Below are positions 36,606 through 46,870 of a DNA stretch of 64,000 nt, one piece after another (the first letter of the stretch is position 1; the number at the start of each line of letters is the position of its first letter). The DNA comes from Shinella zoogloeoides (GTDB lineage Bacteria > Pseudomonadota > Alphaproteobacteria > Rhizobiales > Rhizobiaceae), in the NCBI RefSeq assembly GCF_020883495.1, contig NZ_CP086610.1, positions 3,927,892 through 3,991,891 of the forward strand. The letters are read 5' to 3'. A model generated the notes under the pieces. The model saw nothing but the letters and a program-made list of their open reading frames with translations, searched no databases and was not told the origin of the DNA. Position numbers and translations under genes: made by a program.

Positions 36606-37412
36606 ATGGCAGACCAGTCCATCGTCAGCGCCCTCATCCTCGGTCTAATCGAGGGCCTGACCGAATTCATCCCGGTATCCTCCACCGGCCATATCCTGCT
36701 TGCCGGGCATTTCCTCGGCTTCAAATCGCCGGGCAATACCTTCGCGGTCCTGATCCAGCTCGGCGCGATCCTCGCGATCCTGTCGGTCTATGCCGCAAAG
36801 CTGCTGCGTATCGCCTTCGCGCTGCCCTCCAGCCCGGAGGCGCGCCGCTTCGTGATCAGCGTTCTCATCGCCTTCCTGCCGGCGGCCGTCATCGGCGCGC
36901 TGGCGCATGATTTCATCAAGACCGTGCTCTTCGAGACGCCGATGCTGATCTGCATCGTGCTGATCGTCGGCGGCGTCATCCTCTATGTCATCGACCGCCT
37001 GCCGCTTCAGCCGCGTTATACGGATGCGATGAAATACCCGCCGTCGCTCGCCTTCAAGATCGGCCTTTGCCAGTGCCTCGCCATGATTCCCGGCACCTCG
37101 CGCTCGGGTGCGACGATTGCCGGCGCGCTGCTGATGGGCACGGACAAGCGTTCGGCGGCGGAATTCTCGTTCTTCCTGGCGATGCCCACCATGGTCGGCG
37201 CCTTCGCGCTCGATCTCTACAAGAACCGCGATGCGCTTTCGTCGGACGACCTTCTGGTCATCGGTGTCGGCTTCATCGCCGCCTTCATCGCGGGTCTCTT
37301 CGTCGTGCGTTCGCTGCTCGACTTCGTGTCGCGTCGTGGTTTTACGCTCTTCGCCATCTGGCGAATCGTCGTCGGCACGCTGGGCCTGATCGCCCTTCTG
37401 ATCTGGGGTTGA
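36606..37412 (+). CDS. uppP: Undecaprenyl-diphosphatase
   Basis: A 268-residue polytopic membrane protein (BacA/UppP) that recycles undecaprenyl pyrophosphate for cell-wall synthesis and confers bacitracin tolerance. Catalytic motifs are [14 protein letters not shown] near the N-terminus and [10 protein letters not shown] in the middle. The ATG follows a purine-poor AGGAACC leader. It has no close downstream partner. Confidence 0.95.
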   Translation: MADQSIVSALILGLIEGLTEFIPVSSTGHILLAGHFLGFKSPGNTFAVLIQLGAILAILSVYAAKLLRIAFALPSSPEARRFVISVLIAFLPAAVIGALAHDFIKTVLFETPMLICIVLIVGGVILYVIDRLPLQPRYTDAMKYPPSLAFKIGLCQCLAMIPGTSRSGATIAGALLMGTDKRSAAEFSFFLAMPTMVGAFALDLYKNRDALSSDDLLVIGVGFIAAFIAGLFVVRSLLDFVSRRGFTLFAIWRIVVGTLGLIALLIWG

Positions 37413-37451
37413 AAGGCCGGCTGCGGCCGGCCCGTCAGGGTCGGCCGGGGC

Positions 37452-37601
37452 TTACTCGACCGATGCGGTCGTGCAGGGATCGACGCCGTAAGCCGGCGAG
37501 CAGCCGTGCTTGCTGGCGGAGACCGTCGAGGGGGCGGCAAAGGATCCGATCACGATGATCAGAGCCGAAAATCCGAAGAAGATTGCAATTGCCTTGCCCA
37601 T
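37452..37601 (-). CDS. Small exported protein, 49 residues
   Basis: A short frame, MGKAIAIFFGFSALIIVIGSF at the start, then a Ser/Ala-rich linker and two cysteines (HGCSPAYG, DPCTTAS). A single hydrophobic N-terminal segment suggests export or anchoring in the membrane. GAGAGG lies 11 bases upstream of the ATG. No known function. Small size lowers confidence, but the signal-like start and paired cysteines look real. Confidence 0.55.
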   Translation of the reverse strand: MGKAIAIFFGFSALIIVIGSFAAPSTVSASKHGCSPAYGVDPCTTASVE

Positions 37602-37796
37602 TTGCGCCGAAAGCCTCTCAAAGTGCTGAAATGCGCCGCTTCTGTCTCTTGTGCATGACGCGGCGCGGGCGGTGTTTATTCTCTGACCCGGTGACAATCA
37701 ATATCGTGACATGCTGAATCGCGCGTAAATGCCGCAACGCTTTTTTTAAGCGCTGCATAAGTGCAACAGCGTAGCCAAAGCGCTTTTGGAAAAACG

Positions 37797-37834
37797 AACC
37801 GGCCGCCGCGGGATTGCCCCAGCGACGGCCGGTT
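37797..37834 (-). terminator. Terminator of the NDUFA9-like gene
   Basis: The stem AACCGGCCG/CGGCCGGTT, with a 20-base loop, precedes a GTTTTT run on the minus strand, just beyond the stop codon. Confidence 0.65.
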
Positions 37835-37852
37835 TCGATGCCGTGAAAAAGA

Positions 37853-38833
37853 TCAGGCCGTGCGGTCGATCTTGGTGAACTGGCCCTGCGGGCGGTAGCG
37901 CACGAGATAGCTCGGCAGGATCGCCTCGACGAGGACCGGTTCGATGCCGAGACCCTCCAGCGTGCGGCCTTCCTTGCGGGCGTCTTCGGAGACAACGTTG
38001 TCCGAGCGCAGCAGCTTGACCTGGTCGGAGGTCAGCGGCGGCTTGACGAAGGGGATGAGCGAGGCGACGGAACCCATCAGCGAGGCGATGCCGAAGGGCA
38101 GCGAGACGAGCGGGTTCTTGCGGTCGACGACGCGCAGCATGGTCTCCAGACACTGGCGGAAGGTCAGCACTTCCGGGCCGCCGAGTTCGTAGACGCGGCC
38201 GCGCTCCAGCGCGCCGTCCACCGAACGGGCGACGGCTTCGGCGACGTCGTTGACATAGACCGGCTGGAACTTCGTGTGGCCGCCGCCGATCAGCGGCAGG
38301 ACCGGCGCATAGCGGGCCATGGTGGCGAACTTGTTGAAGAAACCGTCTTCCGGGCCGAAGACGATGGACGGGCGCAGGATGACGGCGTCCGGCACCGCGC
38401 GCAGCACGGCGGCTTCGCCGCGCGCCTTGGTGCGGGCATAGGCCGAGGCGGAATTCTCATCCGCGCCGATGGCCGAGATGTGGGTCAGCGGTGCGCCGAT
38501 GGCACGGGCGGCTTCGGCAACGGCGCGGGCGCCGAAATCCTGTACGGCGTCGAAGGTGTTGCGACCGGTCTCGAAGAGGATGCCGACGCAGTTGATGACA
38601 TGGTCGGAGCCTTCGACAGCGCGATCGACCGACTGGCGGTAGCGCAGGTTCGCCTGGACGAAGGAAATCTGGCCGACGCCGCCGATCGGCTGCAGGAAGC
38701 CGGCGAGATCCGGGCGGCGAACGGCGACGCGGATGCGGTAGCCGCGGCGCGCCAGGGCACGCACCACATGACGCCCGACGAAGCCCGAACCACCGAAGAC
38801 GGTGACGAGCGGCGGAAGGTTGGACAAGGTCAT
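37853..38833 (-). CDS. Complex I NDUFA9 subunit family protein
   Basis: A 326-residue atypical SDR protein. The NAD(P)-binding loop is VTVFGGSGFVGRHVV, and later motifs include LTHISAIGAD and ILRPSIVFGPEDGFFNKFA, as in NDUFA9-like proteins of alphaproteobacteria. The role in respiration or quinone metabolism is inferred from family only. The ATG at 38833 has AGGAGC upstream; an in-frame upstream start at 38887 lacks support. Confidence 0.88.
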   Translation of the reverse strand: MTLSNLPPLVTVFGGSGFVGRHVVRALARRGYRIRVAVRRPDLAGFLQPIGGVGQISFVQANLRYRQSVDRAVEGSDHVINCVGILFETGRNTFDAVQDFGARAVAEAARAIGAPLTHISAIGADENSASAYARTKARGEAAVLRAVPDAVILRPSIVFGPEDGFFNKFATMARYAPVLPLIGGGHTKFQPVYVNDVAEAVARSVDGALERGRVYELGGPEVLTFRQCLETMLRVVDRKNPLVSLPFGIASLMGSVASLIPFVKPPLTSDQVKLLRSDNVVSEDARKEGRTLEGLGIEPVLVEAILPSYLVRYRPQGQFTKIDRTA

Positions 38834-38952
38834 GAGGCTGCTCCTGAAGACTAGGATAGGTAGGTGTGGCCTACATAGCCCAAACAACCGGCAAGGTGAA
38901 GCGCGGCGAAGCGTCTCTCATGCCGCTTTTGCAAGGGCTTGCGGCTTTGCGG

Positions 38953-39240
38953 TCAAAGGCCTTCGACGACCACCATTTCGGCGTCCGCCACCTCATGGCG
39001 AATGGCGGCGGCGATCTGGTATTCCGGCGAGTTGTAACAGTCGACGGCGGCCTGGAGCGAGGGGAACTCGATGATCACGTTGCGGGCGCGCACGCGCCCC
39101 TCGAGCTGCGCGAAGGCCCCGCCGCGGGCGATGAAATTCGCGCCGTATTTCTCGAAGGCCGGCTTGGCGGCGGCGACGTAATCCTTGTAGCGCTCGGGGT
39201 CGCGCACATCGACCTGTGCAATCCAGTAGCCCTTGGGCAT
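38953..39240 (-). CDS. DUF1330 family protein
   Basis: A 95-residue ferredoxin-like alpha/beta-fold protein of the DUF1330 family: MPKGYWIAQVDVRDPERYKDYV at the start and CYNSPEYQIAAAIR later. The function is unknown. It lies 14 bases downstream of pyrF on the same strand, so it is probably co-transcribed. Confidence 0.9.
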   Translation of the reverse strand: MPKGYWIAQVDVRDPERYKDYVAAAKPAFEKYGANFIARGGAFAQLEGRVRARNVIIEFPSLQAAVDCYNSPEYQIAAAIRHEVADAEMVVVEGL

Positions 39241-39254
39241 GTCTTTCTCCCTCT

Positions 39255-39953
39255 TTAAGCTGTGAGCGCGCCGTCCATCTCGGAAAGGATCGCCCTGGCG
39301 GCGGCGAGCGGATCGGCGGCCTTGACGATGGGGCGGGCAACGACGAGGTGGCTGGAGCCAGCCTTCAGCGCATCGGCCGGCGTCATCACGCGCTTCTGGT
39401 CGCCCGCATCCGAGCCGACCGGGCGGATGCCGGGCGTGACGATGGCCATGTCGGGGCCGAGAATCTTGCGCACGGCGCTCGCCTCTTCCGCCGAGCAGAC
39501 GACGCCGCCCATGCCGGCGATGCGGGCCTGTTCGGCGCGGCGCAGCACCAGCGTATGCGGGTCGTATTCATAACCGGCGTCGATGACGTCCTTGGCGTCC
39601 ATGGAGGTCAGCACCGTGACGCCGAGAAGGCAGAGGTCCGAGCCCTTGGCGGCGGAGACGGCGGCGGCCATCGCCTTCGGATAGGCGTGCAGCGTCAGCA
39701 TGGACATGCCCATCTTGACGATGTTCTCGACGCCCTTGGCCACCGTGTTGTCGATGTCCAGCAGCTTCATGTCGAGGAAGACCTTCTTGCCGTCCTTGGC
39801 AAGGTCGCGGGCAAATTCCAGCCCGCCGGCAAAGACGAGCTGGTAGCCGATCTTGTAGAAGAGCGCGGTGCTGCCGAGCGTCCGGACCACCTTTTCCGCC
39901 TCCGCGATGGTCGGTACATCGAGGCCAACGATCAGGCGGTCGCGCGCGGACAT
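39255..39953 (-). CDS. pyrF: Orotidine 5'-phosphate decarboxylase
   Basis: A 232-residue TIM-barrel enzyme converting OMP to UMP in pyrimidine synthesis. The start LIVGLDVPT and the catalytic signature [15 protein letters not shown] (Asp-Lys-Asp) are clear, and the C-terminal phosphate loop has VVARPIVKA. The start at 39953 matches the family; the frame remains open upstream without coding likeness. Confidence 0.95.
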   Translation of the reverse strand: MSARDRLIVGLDVPTIAEAEKVVRTLGSTALFYKIGYQLVFAGGLEFARDLAKDGKKVFLDMKLLDIDNTVAKGVENIVKMGMSMLTLHAYPKAMAAAVSAAKGSDLCLLGVTVLTSMDAKDVIDAGYEYDPHTLVLRRAEQARIAGMGGVVCSAEEASAVRKILGPDMAIVTPGIRPVGSDAGDQKRVMTPADALKAGSSHLVVARPIVKAADPLAAARAILSEMDGALTA

Positions 39954-40041
39954 GGTCACATCCCTTTCCAAGATTTCCTTGCCGTCCAGTCGCATGAGAC
40001 GCGACGGTCCGCAAGACGGAAAGCGAAAAGATCGCCGCCGC

Positions 40042-40644
40042 TCAATGCGTGCGGCGGTAGGTCCAGAGCTGGGCCGGCGGGATGTTGCGCACGATGAAAT
40101 CGAGATGGCTGATCTGGTAGCGATCCGGCATGGCGACGACGGGGGAGAGCGGGCCATAGGAGATCTGCACGACCGGGCGGCCGACGGGGATGCGGGAAAG
40201 CAAGTCCTCGATCAGCGAGACGCGCTGGTGCATGGGGAAGTTCAGCAGCGGCACGGCGGAGATGACGCTGTCGAAGGTGGCGCCGCTGAGGTCGCCCAGC
40301 GTCTTGTCGAGGTTGAAGGCGTCGCCGTTGATGAAGTTGACGCCGTGGAAGCGCTCGACGAGGTGATTGTAGAAATCCGTCGAAAATTCCACCGAGGTCA
40401 GCTTTTCAGGCGCAAGGCCGGTCTGAAGGATCGCCTTGGTGATGACGCCGGTGCCCGGGCCAAGCTCGAGGACGGGCAGGCCGGAGGCCGGGTTGACGAC
40501 GCTCGCCATGCGGCGCGCGGTGACGGAGGAGGTGGGGATGATGGAGCCGACGGCCCGCGTGTTGCTCATCCAGCCCTTGAAGAAGCGGATCTCGTCGTCG
40601 AACTTCTTGCCCAGCCGTTCCTTCACCTTCACACGCAACGTCAT
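40042..40644 (-). CDS. pmtA: Phosphatidylethanolamine N-methyltransferase (PmtA)
   Basis: A 200-residue SAM-dependent methyltransferase of the Sinorhizobium/Rhodobacter PmtA type, which converts phosphatidylethanolamine stepwise to phosphatidylcholine. Family markers are [32 protein letters not shown] and the SAM loop [16 protein letters not shown]. The ATG at 40644 gives the usual length and has AAGGGGG upstream; an ATG five codons earlier is possible. Confidence 0.9.
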   Translation of the reverse strand: MTLRVKVKERLGKKFDDEIRFFKGWMSNTRAVGSIIPTSSVTARRMASVVNPASGLPVLELGPGTGVITKAILQTGLAPEKLTSVEFSTDFYNHLVERFHGVNFINGDAFNLDKTLGDLSGATFDSVISAVPLLNFPMHQRVSLIEDLLSRIPVGRPVVQISYGPLSPVVAMPDRYQISHLDFIVRNIPPAQLWTYRRTH

Positions 40645-40799
40645 GCCATCCCCCTTCATGGTCGCTTCCTCGGCCGGCGACGGGTGTCATGCCCGTCCGC
40701 GTTGTTCGGCGCTTGCGAATATGTGACGCGGTTTGCGTCAAAAACAAGTCTGATTGCGTCGCCGCCGGCAAGTTTCTCGCGCGCGGCATCGCTTCCTGC

Positions 40800-40829
40800 A
40801 AAAGAACCCGCCGGGCGGCCGGCGGGTTC
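40800..40829 (-). terminator. Terminator of dnaN
   Basis: The stem GAACCCGCCG/CGGCGGGTTC is followed by TTTT on the minus strand, 33 bases past the dnaN stop. Confidence 0.8.
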
Positions 40830-40861
40830 CTCAAGGGTTTCCCGATGCCGCGGAGGCGCGT

Positions 40862-41980
40862 TTACACGCGCATCGGCATGAGCACGTAGAGCGCATCGTC
40901 GCCGGCAAGGTCGCGCACCAGCGTCGGCGAGCCCGGATCGGCCAGCATGAAGACGGCTTCCGTGCCGGAAAGCTGCGCGGTGATGTCGAGCAGGTATTTC
41001 GCGTTGAAGCCGATTTCGAGCGGGTCGTTCTCGTAGCCGACCGCCAGCTCTTCCGTCGCGCTGCCCGAATCCGGGTTGTTGACGGTGAGCGTCAACTGGC
41101 CCTCGGTCAGCGCCAGCTTCACGGCACGGCCGCGCTCGGAGGAAATGGTGGAAACGCGGTCGACGGCCTGGGCGAAGGACTGGCAGTCGATCTTCAGTTC
41201 CTTGTCGTTGCCCGCCGGGATCACGCGCTGGTAATCGGGGAAGGTGCCGTCGATCAGCTTGGAGGTCAGCACGATGGAGCCGATGGTGAAGCGGATCTTG
41301 GCGTCCGACACTTCGACGGTGACGACGAGATCCGGATTGTCCACCAGCTTCTGCAATTCGCCGACCGTCTTGCGCGGGATGATAATGCCCGGCATGCCTT
41401 CCGAGCCCGACGGGGCCTCGACGTCGGCGCGGGCGAGGCGGTGACCGTCGGTCGCGACGGCGCGCAGCTTCAGGGCGCCCTTGCTCTCGATCGTGTGGAT
41501 GAAGATGCCGTTGAGGTAGTAGCGGGTCTCCTCGGTCGAGATCGCGAACTGGGTGCGATCGATCAGCATCTTGAGGTCCGTCGCCTTGAGGCGGAACGTG
41601 TGCGAGAAGCTGCCGGCGGTGAGGTCCGGGAAGTCGGATTGCGGCAGGCATTGCAGCGAGAATTTCGAGCGGCCCGAGGCAACCGTCATCGACGCGCCGT
41701 CGGCGCTCGTCGCCAGCAGCACTTCCGAACCGTCGGAGAGCTTGCGCACGATGTCGTAGAGGAGATGGGCGGGAACGGTCGTCGCGCCGGCCTGCTCGAC
41801 CTGCGCGGGCGTCGCCTCGGTGATTTCGAGGTCGAGGTCGGTCGCCTTCATGTCGAGGCTCGCGCCATCGGCCCGCAGCAGCACGTTCGAGAGGATCGGG
41901 ATCGTGTTGCGCCGTTCGACCACGCGATGGACGTGGTTCAGCGACTTCAGAAGATTGGACCGCTCGAGAGTAATGCGCAT
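40862..41980 (-). CDS. dnaN: DNA polymerase III beta subunit (sliding clamp)
   Basis: A 372-residue sliding clamp of three repeated domains, starting MRITLERSNLLKSLNHVHRVVERRNTIPILSNVLL and ending DDALYVLMPMRV, the normal end of the family. It encircles DNA and tethers the replicative polymerase. dnaN is separate from dnaA here, as in other Rhizobiales. It is divergent from rsmI. Confidence 0.98.
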   Translation of the reverse strand: MRITLERSNLLKSLNHVHRVVERRNTIPILSNVLLRADGASLDMKATDLDLEITEATPAQVEQAGATTVPAHLLYDIVRKLSDGSEVLLATSADGASMTVASGRSKFSLQCLPQSDFPDLTAGSFSHTFRLKATDLKMLIDRTQFAISTEETRYYLNGIFIHTIESKGALKLRAVATDGHRLARADVEAPSGSEGMPGIIIPRKTVGELQKLVDNPDLVVTVEVSDAKIRFTIGSIVLTSKLIDGTFPDYQRVIPAGNDKELKIDCQSFAQAVDRVSTISSERGRAVKLALTEGQLTLTVNNPDSGSATEELAVGYENDPLEIGFNAKYLLDITAQLSGTEAVFMLADPGSPTLVRDLAGDDALYVLMPMRV

Positions 41981-42211
41981 GGAACTTACCGCTTTCGACC
42001 GCTAGCACGCCGGAAGCCGGCGCGGCATTGCCTTGAAGGTCCGGCAGGCGCCGGAAGATGTGGACGGGCAAAATGGCAGAAGTTCCAGCAGGATTGCAAG
42101 TGCTAACGGCGCGGGATGCACGATAGTCGGCCGCCGGACCTTGCGAGGCCATCCGCGCTCGCCCATAAGGAGGGAAAAGTGCGGCCATTCGTGGCCGGAA
42201 AGGGACTGACG

Positions 42212-43138
42212 ATGCGGGATGAAGGCGTGGCAAGCGGGGCAGGGGACGGCGCAAAAAGCTTCCGCCTCCACAATGCCGTTATCCCCGCCCGGCCGCTGGA
42301 ACCGGCGCTCTATCTCGTCGCCACGCCCATCGGCAATCTCTCCGACATCACGCTGCGCGCGCTGGAAACCCTGGCCGGCGCCGATGTGCTCGCCTGCGAG
42401 GACACGCGCGTCACCCGCGTGCTGCTCGACCGCTACGGCATCGTCAACCGACCCTATGCCTATCACGAGCACAATGCGGACGAGGCCGGTCCCCGTCTCA
42501 TCGCCGCGCTCGAAGCCGGCAAGTCCGTCGCCCTAGTCTCCGATGCCGGCACGCCGCTCGTCTCCGATCCCGGCTATCGCCTCGCGCTGCTCGCCATCGC
42601 CGCCGGCCTCCGCGTCGTGCCGGTTCCCGGCGCGTCCGCCCCGCTCGCCGCGCTCGTCGGCTCGGGCCTGCCGAACGACGCCTTCTTCTTCGCCGGCTTC
42701 CTGCCCTCCAAGGACAAGGCCCGGCGCGACCGCCTCGCGGAACTGGCGAATGTCCCGGCGACGCTGCTCTTCTTCGAGTCGCCGCACCGTATCGCCGCGA
42801 CGGTCACGGCTGCCGCCGATGTGCTTGGCGAGGCGCGCGCGGCCTGCGTCTGCCGCGAGTTGACGAAAACCTTCGAGGAGTTCCGCCGCGGCACGCTCGG
42901 CGAACTTGCCGCTCATTACGGCGACGGGGCGTCGGTGAAGGGCGAGATCGTCTTCGTCATCGGCCCGCCGGGAGAGGCGCCCGCGCCCGAGGCGGAAGAT
43001 GTGGACCGGCTGCTTTCCATGCTCGCCAGGGACATGTCGACCGGCAAGGCGGCGACCGAGGCCGCCCGCCAGACCGGCCTGCCGCGCAAGGACCTCTACC
43101 AGCGCCTCCTCGACCTGAAGGACGCCGATGCGGGATAG
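42212..43138 (+). CDS. rsmI: 16S rRNA 2'-O-ribose methyltransferase RsmI
   Basis: A 308-residue tetrapyrrole-methylase-fold enzyme that methylates C1402 of 16S rRNA. Signatures are LYLVATPIGNLSDITLRAL, CEDTRVTRVLL and ALVSDAGTPLVSDPGYRL. The ATG at 42212 has GGAAAGGG upstream. A GTG at 42179, 5 bases after a perfect AAGGAGG, is in frame and may be the true start. The end overlaps the start of yraN. Confidence 0.92.
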   Translation: MRDEGVASGAGDGAKSFRLHNAVIPARPLEPALYLVATPIGNLSDITLRALETLAGADVLACEDTRVTRVLLDRYGIVNRPYAYHEHNADEAGPRLIAALEAGKSVALVSDAGTPLVSDPGYRLALLAIAAGLRVVPVPGASAPLAALVGSGLPNDAFFFAGFLPSKDKARRDRLAELANVPATLLFFESPHRIAATVTAAADVLGEARAACVCRELTKTFEEFRRGTLGELAAHYGDGASVKGEIVFVIGPPGEAPAPEAEDVDRLLSMLARDMSTGKAATEAARQTGLPRKDLYQRLLDLKDADAG

Positions 43139-43496
43139 GCCGGCGGACCCGAACCGGCTCAGGGCCTTCCGCCGGGGATATGTCTCCGAATATCTCGCCG
43201 CGCTCTATCTCCTCGCCAGGGGCTACCGCATCCGCGCCATCCGCTACCGCACGAAGCTGGGCGAGATCGACATCGTCGCCCGGCGCGGCGATCTCGTCGC
43301 CTTCGTCGAGGTGAAGGCGCGCCGCGACGTGGACAGCGCCGTCTTCGCCGTCACCGGAACCGCCGAGCGGCGCATCCGCGCGGCAAGCGAAATCTGGCTC
43401 TCCCGCCAGCCCGACGCCCACCGCCTGTCGGCGCGCTACGATATCGTCGCCGTCCGGCCCTGGCGGCTTCCCACGCATATCGAGGATGCGTTTTGA
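43128..43496 (+). CDS. UPF0102 (YraN) family protein
   Basis: A 122-residue nuclease-fold protein of the YraN family. The motif LGEIDIVARRGDLVAFVEVKAR carries the Asp/Glu/Lys residues of endonuclease-like folds. It overlaps the rsmI end by 11 bases, the usual neighbour of this gene. Its role is not established. Confidence 0.9.
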   Translation: MRDRPADPNRLRAFRRGYVSEYLAALYLLARGYRIRAIRYRTKLGEIDIVARRGDLVAFVEVKARRDVDSAVFAVTGTAERRIRAASEIWLSRQPDAHRLSARYDIVAVRPWRLPTHIEDAF

Positions 43497-43575
43497 CCGG
43501 AACGGCCCCGCCATGGTCGTTGCCATGGCGCGCGGCGCATCCTAAATGTGTCGGGCATTTCTCAGGGGATTTTTC

Positions 43576-44520
43576 ATGGCAAAGATCAAGAACGTCGCGG
43601 TCCAGATGGACCATGTGTCGACCATCAACATCGCGGGCGATTCCACCTTCGCCATGAGCATCGAGGCGCAGAGCCGCGGCTACAGGCTCTTCCACTACAC
43701 GCCGGACCGCCTGAGCCTGCGCGACGGCACGGTCTACGCCACCGTCGAGCCGATGGAGCTGCGCGACGTGAAGGGCGATCACTACACGCTCGGCGCGCCC
43801 GAGCGCGTCGACCTTTCCACCATGGACGTGGTGCTGCTGCGCCAGGACCCGCCCTTCGACATGTCCTACATCACCTCCACGCATCTTCTGGAGCGCATCC
43901 ATCCGAAGACCCTCGTCGTCAACGATCCGGCCTGGGTGCGCAACTCGCCGGAGAAGATCTTCGTCACCGAATTCGCCGACCTGATGCCGGCGACCCTGAT
44001 CACCCGCGACCCGGCCGAAATCCGCCGCTTCCGCGACGAGATGGGCGACATGATCCTGAAGCCCCTCTACGGCAATGGCGGCGCGGGCGTGTTCCATTCC
44101 ACGAGGGACGACCGCAACCTTTCCTCGCTGCTGGAAATGTTCGGCCAGATGTTCCGCGAGCCCTTCATCGCCCAGCAATACCTGCCGGACGTGCGCAAGG
44201 GCGACAAGCGCATCATCCTCATCGACGGCGAGCCGGTCGGCGCGATCAACCGCGTGCCCGCCGAGCACGACGCCCGTTCCAACATGCATGTCGGCGGCCG
44301 CGCCGAGGCGACGGAACTGACCGCGCGGGAGAAGGAAATCTGCGCCCGCATCGGCCCGGCCCTGCGCGAGCGCGGCTTCATCTTCGTCGGCATCGACGTC
44401 ATCGGCGACTACATGACCGAGATCAACGTGACGTCCCCCACCGGCATTCGCGAGGTGAAGAAATTCGGCGGCGCCGACATAGCGGCGCTGCTCTGGGACG
44501 CCATCGAGAAGAAGCGCTGA
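43576..44520 (+). CDS. gshB: Glutathione synthetase
   Basis: A 314-residue ATP-grasp ligase joining gamma-glutamylcysteine and glycine. Motifs include [35 protein letters not shown] and [17 protein letters not shown]. The ATG at 43576 matches the usual family start and has AGGGGA upstream; an in-frame ATG ten codons earlier does not. It is followed by a strong terminator. Confidence 0.96.
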   Translation: MAKIKNVAVQMDHVSTINIAGDSTFAMSIEAQSRGYRLFHYTPDRLSLRDGTVYATVEPMELRDVKGDHYTLGAPERVDLSTMDVVLLRQDPPFDMSYITSTHLLERIHPKTLVVNDPAWVRNSPEKIFVTEFADLMPATLITRDPAEIRRFRDEMGDMILKPLYGNGGAGVFHSTRDDRNLSSLLEMFGQMFREPFIAQQYLPDVRKGDKRIILIDGEPVGAINRVPAEHDARSNMHVGGRAEATELTAREKEICARIGPALRERGFIFVGIDVIGDYMTEINVTSPTGIREVKKFGGADIAALLWDAIEKKR

Positions 44521-44548
44521 TCCGCTTTTCCAATCCGGCAAGGCCTTC

Positions 44549-44579
44549 AGGGACGTCCGTTCGCGGACGTCCCTTTTTC
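44549..44579 (+). terminator. Rho-independent terminator of gshB
   Basis: A perfect 11-bp stem (AGGGACGTCCG/CGGACGTCCCT) with a TTCG loop followed by a T-run, 28 bases past the gshB stop. Confidence 0.9.
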
Positions 44580-44732
44580 GTTCCGCCGATACAACCAGAT
44601 GCAACCGATACGCGGAAAATTCCATCGATAGTTCTATAATTGTTCTTGTTTCATTCCAGGTTCCATGCCAGATTTCCAGATACAACCCGCTGAGGGGCTG
44701 CGGGGCTATCTGTCAGGGCGAGTGGGGCGGTC

Positions 44733-46265
44733 ATGGTCGCGCGGGTCGGTACGATTGCGTTTCAGGGCATCGAGGGCGTGCCCGTCGATGTGCAGGTCAT
44801 GGTCGCGCCCGGCAAGGTGGGCATGCAGATCGTCGGCCTGCCGGACAAGGCGGTGGCCGAAAGCCGGGAGCGGGTGCAGGCCGCCCTGCACGCCTCCGGT
44901 CTGTCGCTGCCGCCCAAGCGCGTCACCGTCAATCTCGCGCCGGCCGATCTTCCCAAGGAGGGCAGTCACTACGACCTCGCCATCGCGCTCGGCCTCATGA
45001 CGGCGCTCGGCGCGGTGCCGGGCGATGCGCTGGAAGGCTATCTCGTCATCGGCGAACTCAATCTCGACGGCACCATCGCTCCTGTCGCTGGTGCGCTTCC
45101 CGCCGCCATGGGGGCCAATGCGCTGGGCAAGGGCCTGATCTGCCCGGCGGAAAACGGGGCGGAGGCGGCCTGGGCCGGCGGCGGGCTGGATGTGCTCGCA
45201 CCGCGCAGCCTCATCGCGCTCGCCAATCATTTCAAGGGCACGCAGGTCCTCTCGCGCCCCGCGCCGGCCATCCGCGCGCCGGCGGGCGATCTGCCGGACC
45301 TTGCCGATATTCGCGGACAGGAAAGCGCCAAGCGCGCGCTGGAAGTGGCCGCCGCCGGAAACCATAATCTGTTGATGGTCGGCCCGCCGGGATCGGGCAA
45401 GTCCATGCTCGCCGCGCGCCTTGCCGCCATCCTGCCGCCGCTCGCGCCGGTGGAGTTGCTCGAAGTCTCGATGATCCATTCCATCGCCGGCCAGCTTTCC
45501 GGCGGCCGCCTCTCCGATCGCCGGCCTTTCCGCACGCCGCATCATTCCGCCACCATGGCCGCCCTCGTCGGCGGCGGGGCGCGGGCAAAACCCGGCGAGG
45601 CGTCGCTGGCCCATCACGGCGTTCTCTTCCTGGACGAGCTGCCGGAATTCTCGCCGCAGGTGCTGGATGCCCTGCGCCAGCCGCTCGAAACCGGCGAATG
45701 CATCATTGCCCGCGCCAACCACCGGGTCAGCTATCCCGCCGCCGTGCAGCTCGTCGCGGCGATGAACCCCTGCCGCTGCGGCATGGCGGGCGAGCCGGGC
45801 CGCACCTGCGCCCGCGGCCCGCGCTGCGCAAGCGAGTACCAGGCCCGCGTCTCCGGCCCGCTGCTCGACCGTATCGATATCCGCATCGATGTGCCGGCCG
45901 TCACGGCGGCGGACCTCATCCGTCCCATGGCGGGCGAAGCCAGCGAGACCGTCGCCCGCCGCGTCGCCCGGGCGCGCAGCCTGCAGGTCGATCGCTTCGC
46001 CCGCCTCGGCATGGGCGCGGTGACGAGCAATGCCCGCGCCTCGACGGCCCTTGTCGAGAAGATGGCGGAACCGGACCCCGGCGGTCTCCAGCTCCTGCGG
46101 GACGCGGCGGAGAAGATGCGGTTTTCCGCCCGTGGCTATCACCGCGTCCTCAAGGTCGCCCGCACGCTCGCCGATCTCGATGAGGCCCCGATTGTGGGCC
46201 GCATCCATCTGGCGGAGGCGATTTCCTACCGCATGGCCGGCGAGCGGCTGGCGGCGATGGCCTGA
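44733..46265 (+). CDS. YifB/ComM family Mg-chelatase-like AAA ATPase
   Basis: A 510-residue AAA+ protein. The N-terminal Lon-protease-like ChlI domain (to about residue 175) is followed by the ATPase with Walker A GPPGSGKSMLAARLA (about residue 215) and Walker B GVLFLDELPEF, and a C-terminal Mg-chelatase domain. A zinc-like cysteine cluster lies in MNPCRCGM...CARGPRC. ComM homologues are helicases that help branch migration during natural transformation. GGGGCGG precedes the ATG. Confidence 0.93.
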   Translation: MVARVGTIAFQGIEGVPVDVQVMVAPGKVGMQIVGLPDKAVAESRERVQAALHASGLSLPPKRVTVNLAPADLPKEGSHYDLAIALGLMTALGAVPGDALEGYLVIGELNLDGTIAPVAGALPAAMGANALGKGLICPAENGAEAAWAGGGLDVLAPRSLIALANHFKGTQVLSRPAPAIRAPAGDLPDLADIRGQESAKRALEVAAAGNHNLLMVGPPGSGKSMLAARLAAILPPLAPVELLEVSMIHSIAGQLSGGRLSDRRPFRTPHHSATMAALVGGGARAKPGEASLAHHGVLFLDELPEFSPQVLDALRQPLETGECIIARANHRVSYPAAVQLVAAMNPCRCGMAGEPGRTCARGPRCASEYQARVSGPLLDRIDIRIDVPAVTAADLIRPMAGEASETVARRVARARSLQVDRFARLGMGAVTSNARASTALVEKMAEPDPGGLQLLRDAAEKMRFSARGYHRVLKVARTLADLDEAPIVGRIHLAEAISYRMAGERLAAMA

Positions 46266-46330
46266 AAGCCGGAGGCAGGCGGGTTTGCATGAGGCGCGCG
46301 TGTTCGGGACATTGTTGGAGGGGCCGCCGC

Positions 46331-46353
46331 CCGTGCCGCTGCGGCACGGTTTT
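46331..46353 (+). terminator. Terminator after the YifB/ComM gene
   Basis: The stem CCGTGCCG/CGGCACGG with a CTG loop is followed by TTTT, 65 bases past the stop. Confidence 0.7.
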
Positions 46354-46471
46354 CAGCGGGGCCGGCCTCAGGGGGCTGCCGCGTTCCTCCGGGAAGGAGG
46401 GGCACCCTCTCTTTTTGGGCGCTCATTTCCGAACGTAAGGCCTGTGCGGGCTTGCAAATGCTCCGGTCTGT

Positions 46472-46870
46472 TCAGGCCGATCCCTTGAAGACGGCTTCCA
46501 GCCGATGCCCATCGGGATCGACGATGAAGGCCGCGTAGTAGGTCGGGCCGTAGCGGCGGCGCAGGCCCGGCGGGCCATTGTCGGTGCCGCCCGCCGAAAG
46601 CGCGGACTTGTGGAAGGCGTCGACCGCCTGACGGTCCGGCGCGGCGAAGGCGATATGGAAGCCGGGGCCGGGGGCGCTTGCGGCATCGCCATGCTGCTTG
46701 AGGGCAAGCTTGTCGCCGCCGCCGGGCGGGCCGTAGCCGACAGACTGGTCCGGTTCGCCGGGCCGGATATCCGACCAGACGCGCTCATAGCCGAGCGGTG
46801 CGAGCGCGGCGTCGTAGAAGGCGGCCGCGCGCGCGATATCCGAGACGCCGAGGGAAAGGTGGTGGAGCAT
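46472..46870 (-). CDS. VOC (glyoxalase/bleomycin-resistance) family protein
   Basis: A 132-residue VOC-superfamily protein. It starts MLHHLSLGVSDIARAAAFYDAAL and ends with AAFIVDPDGHRLEAVF, both typical of the betaalphabetabetabeta fold with metal-binding His/Glu. The frame is open upstream but without VOC likeness. The substrate is unknown. Confidence 0.88.
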   Translation of the reverse strand: MLHHLSLGVSDIARAAAFYDAALAPLGYERVWSDIRPGEPDQSVGYGPPGGGDKLALKQHGDAASAPGPGFHIAFAAPDRQAVDAFHKSALSAGGTDNGPPGLRRRYGPTYYAAFIVDPDGHRLEAVFKGSA

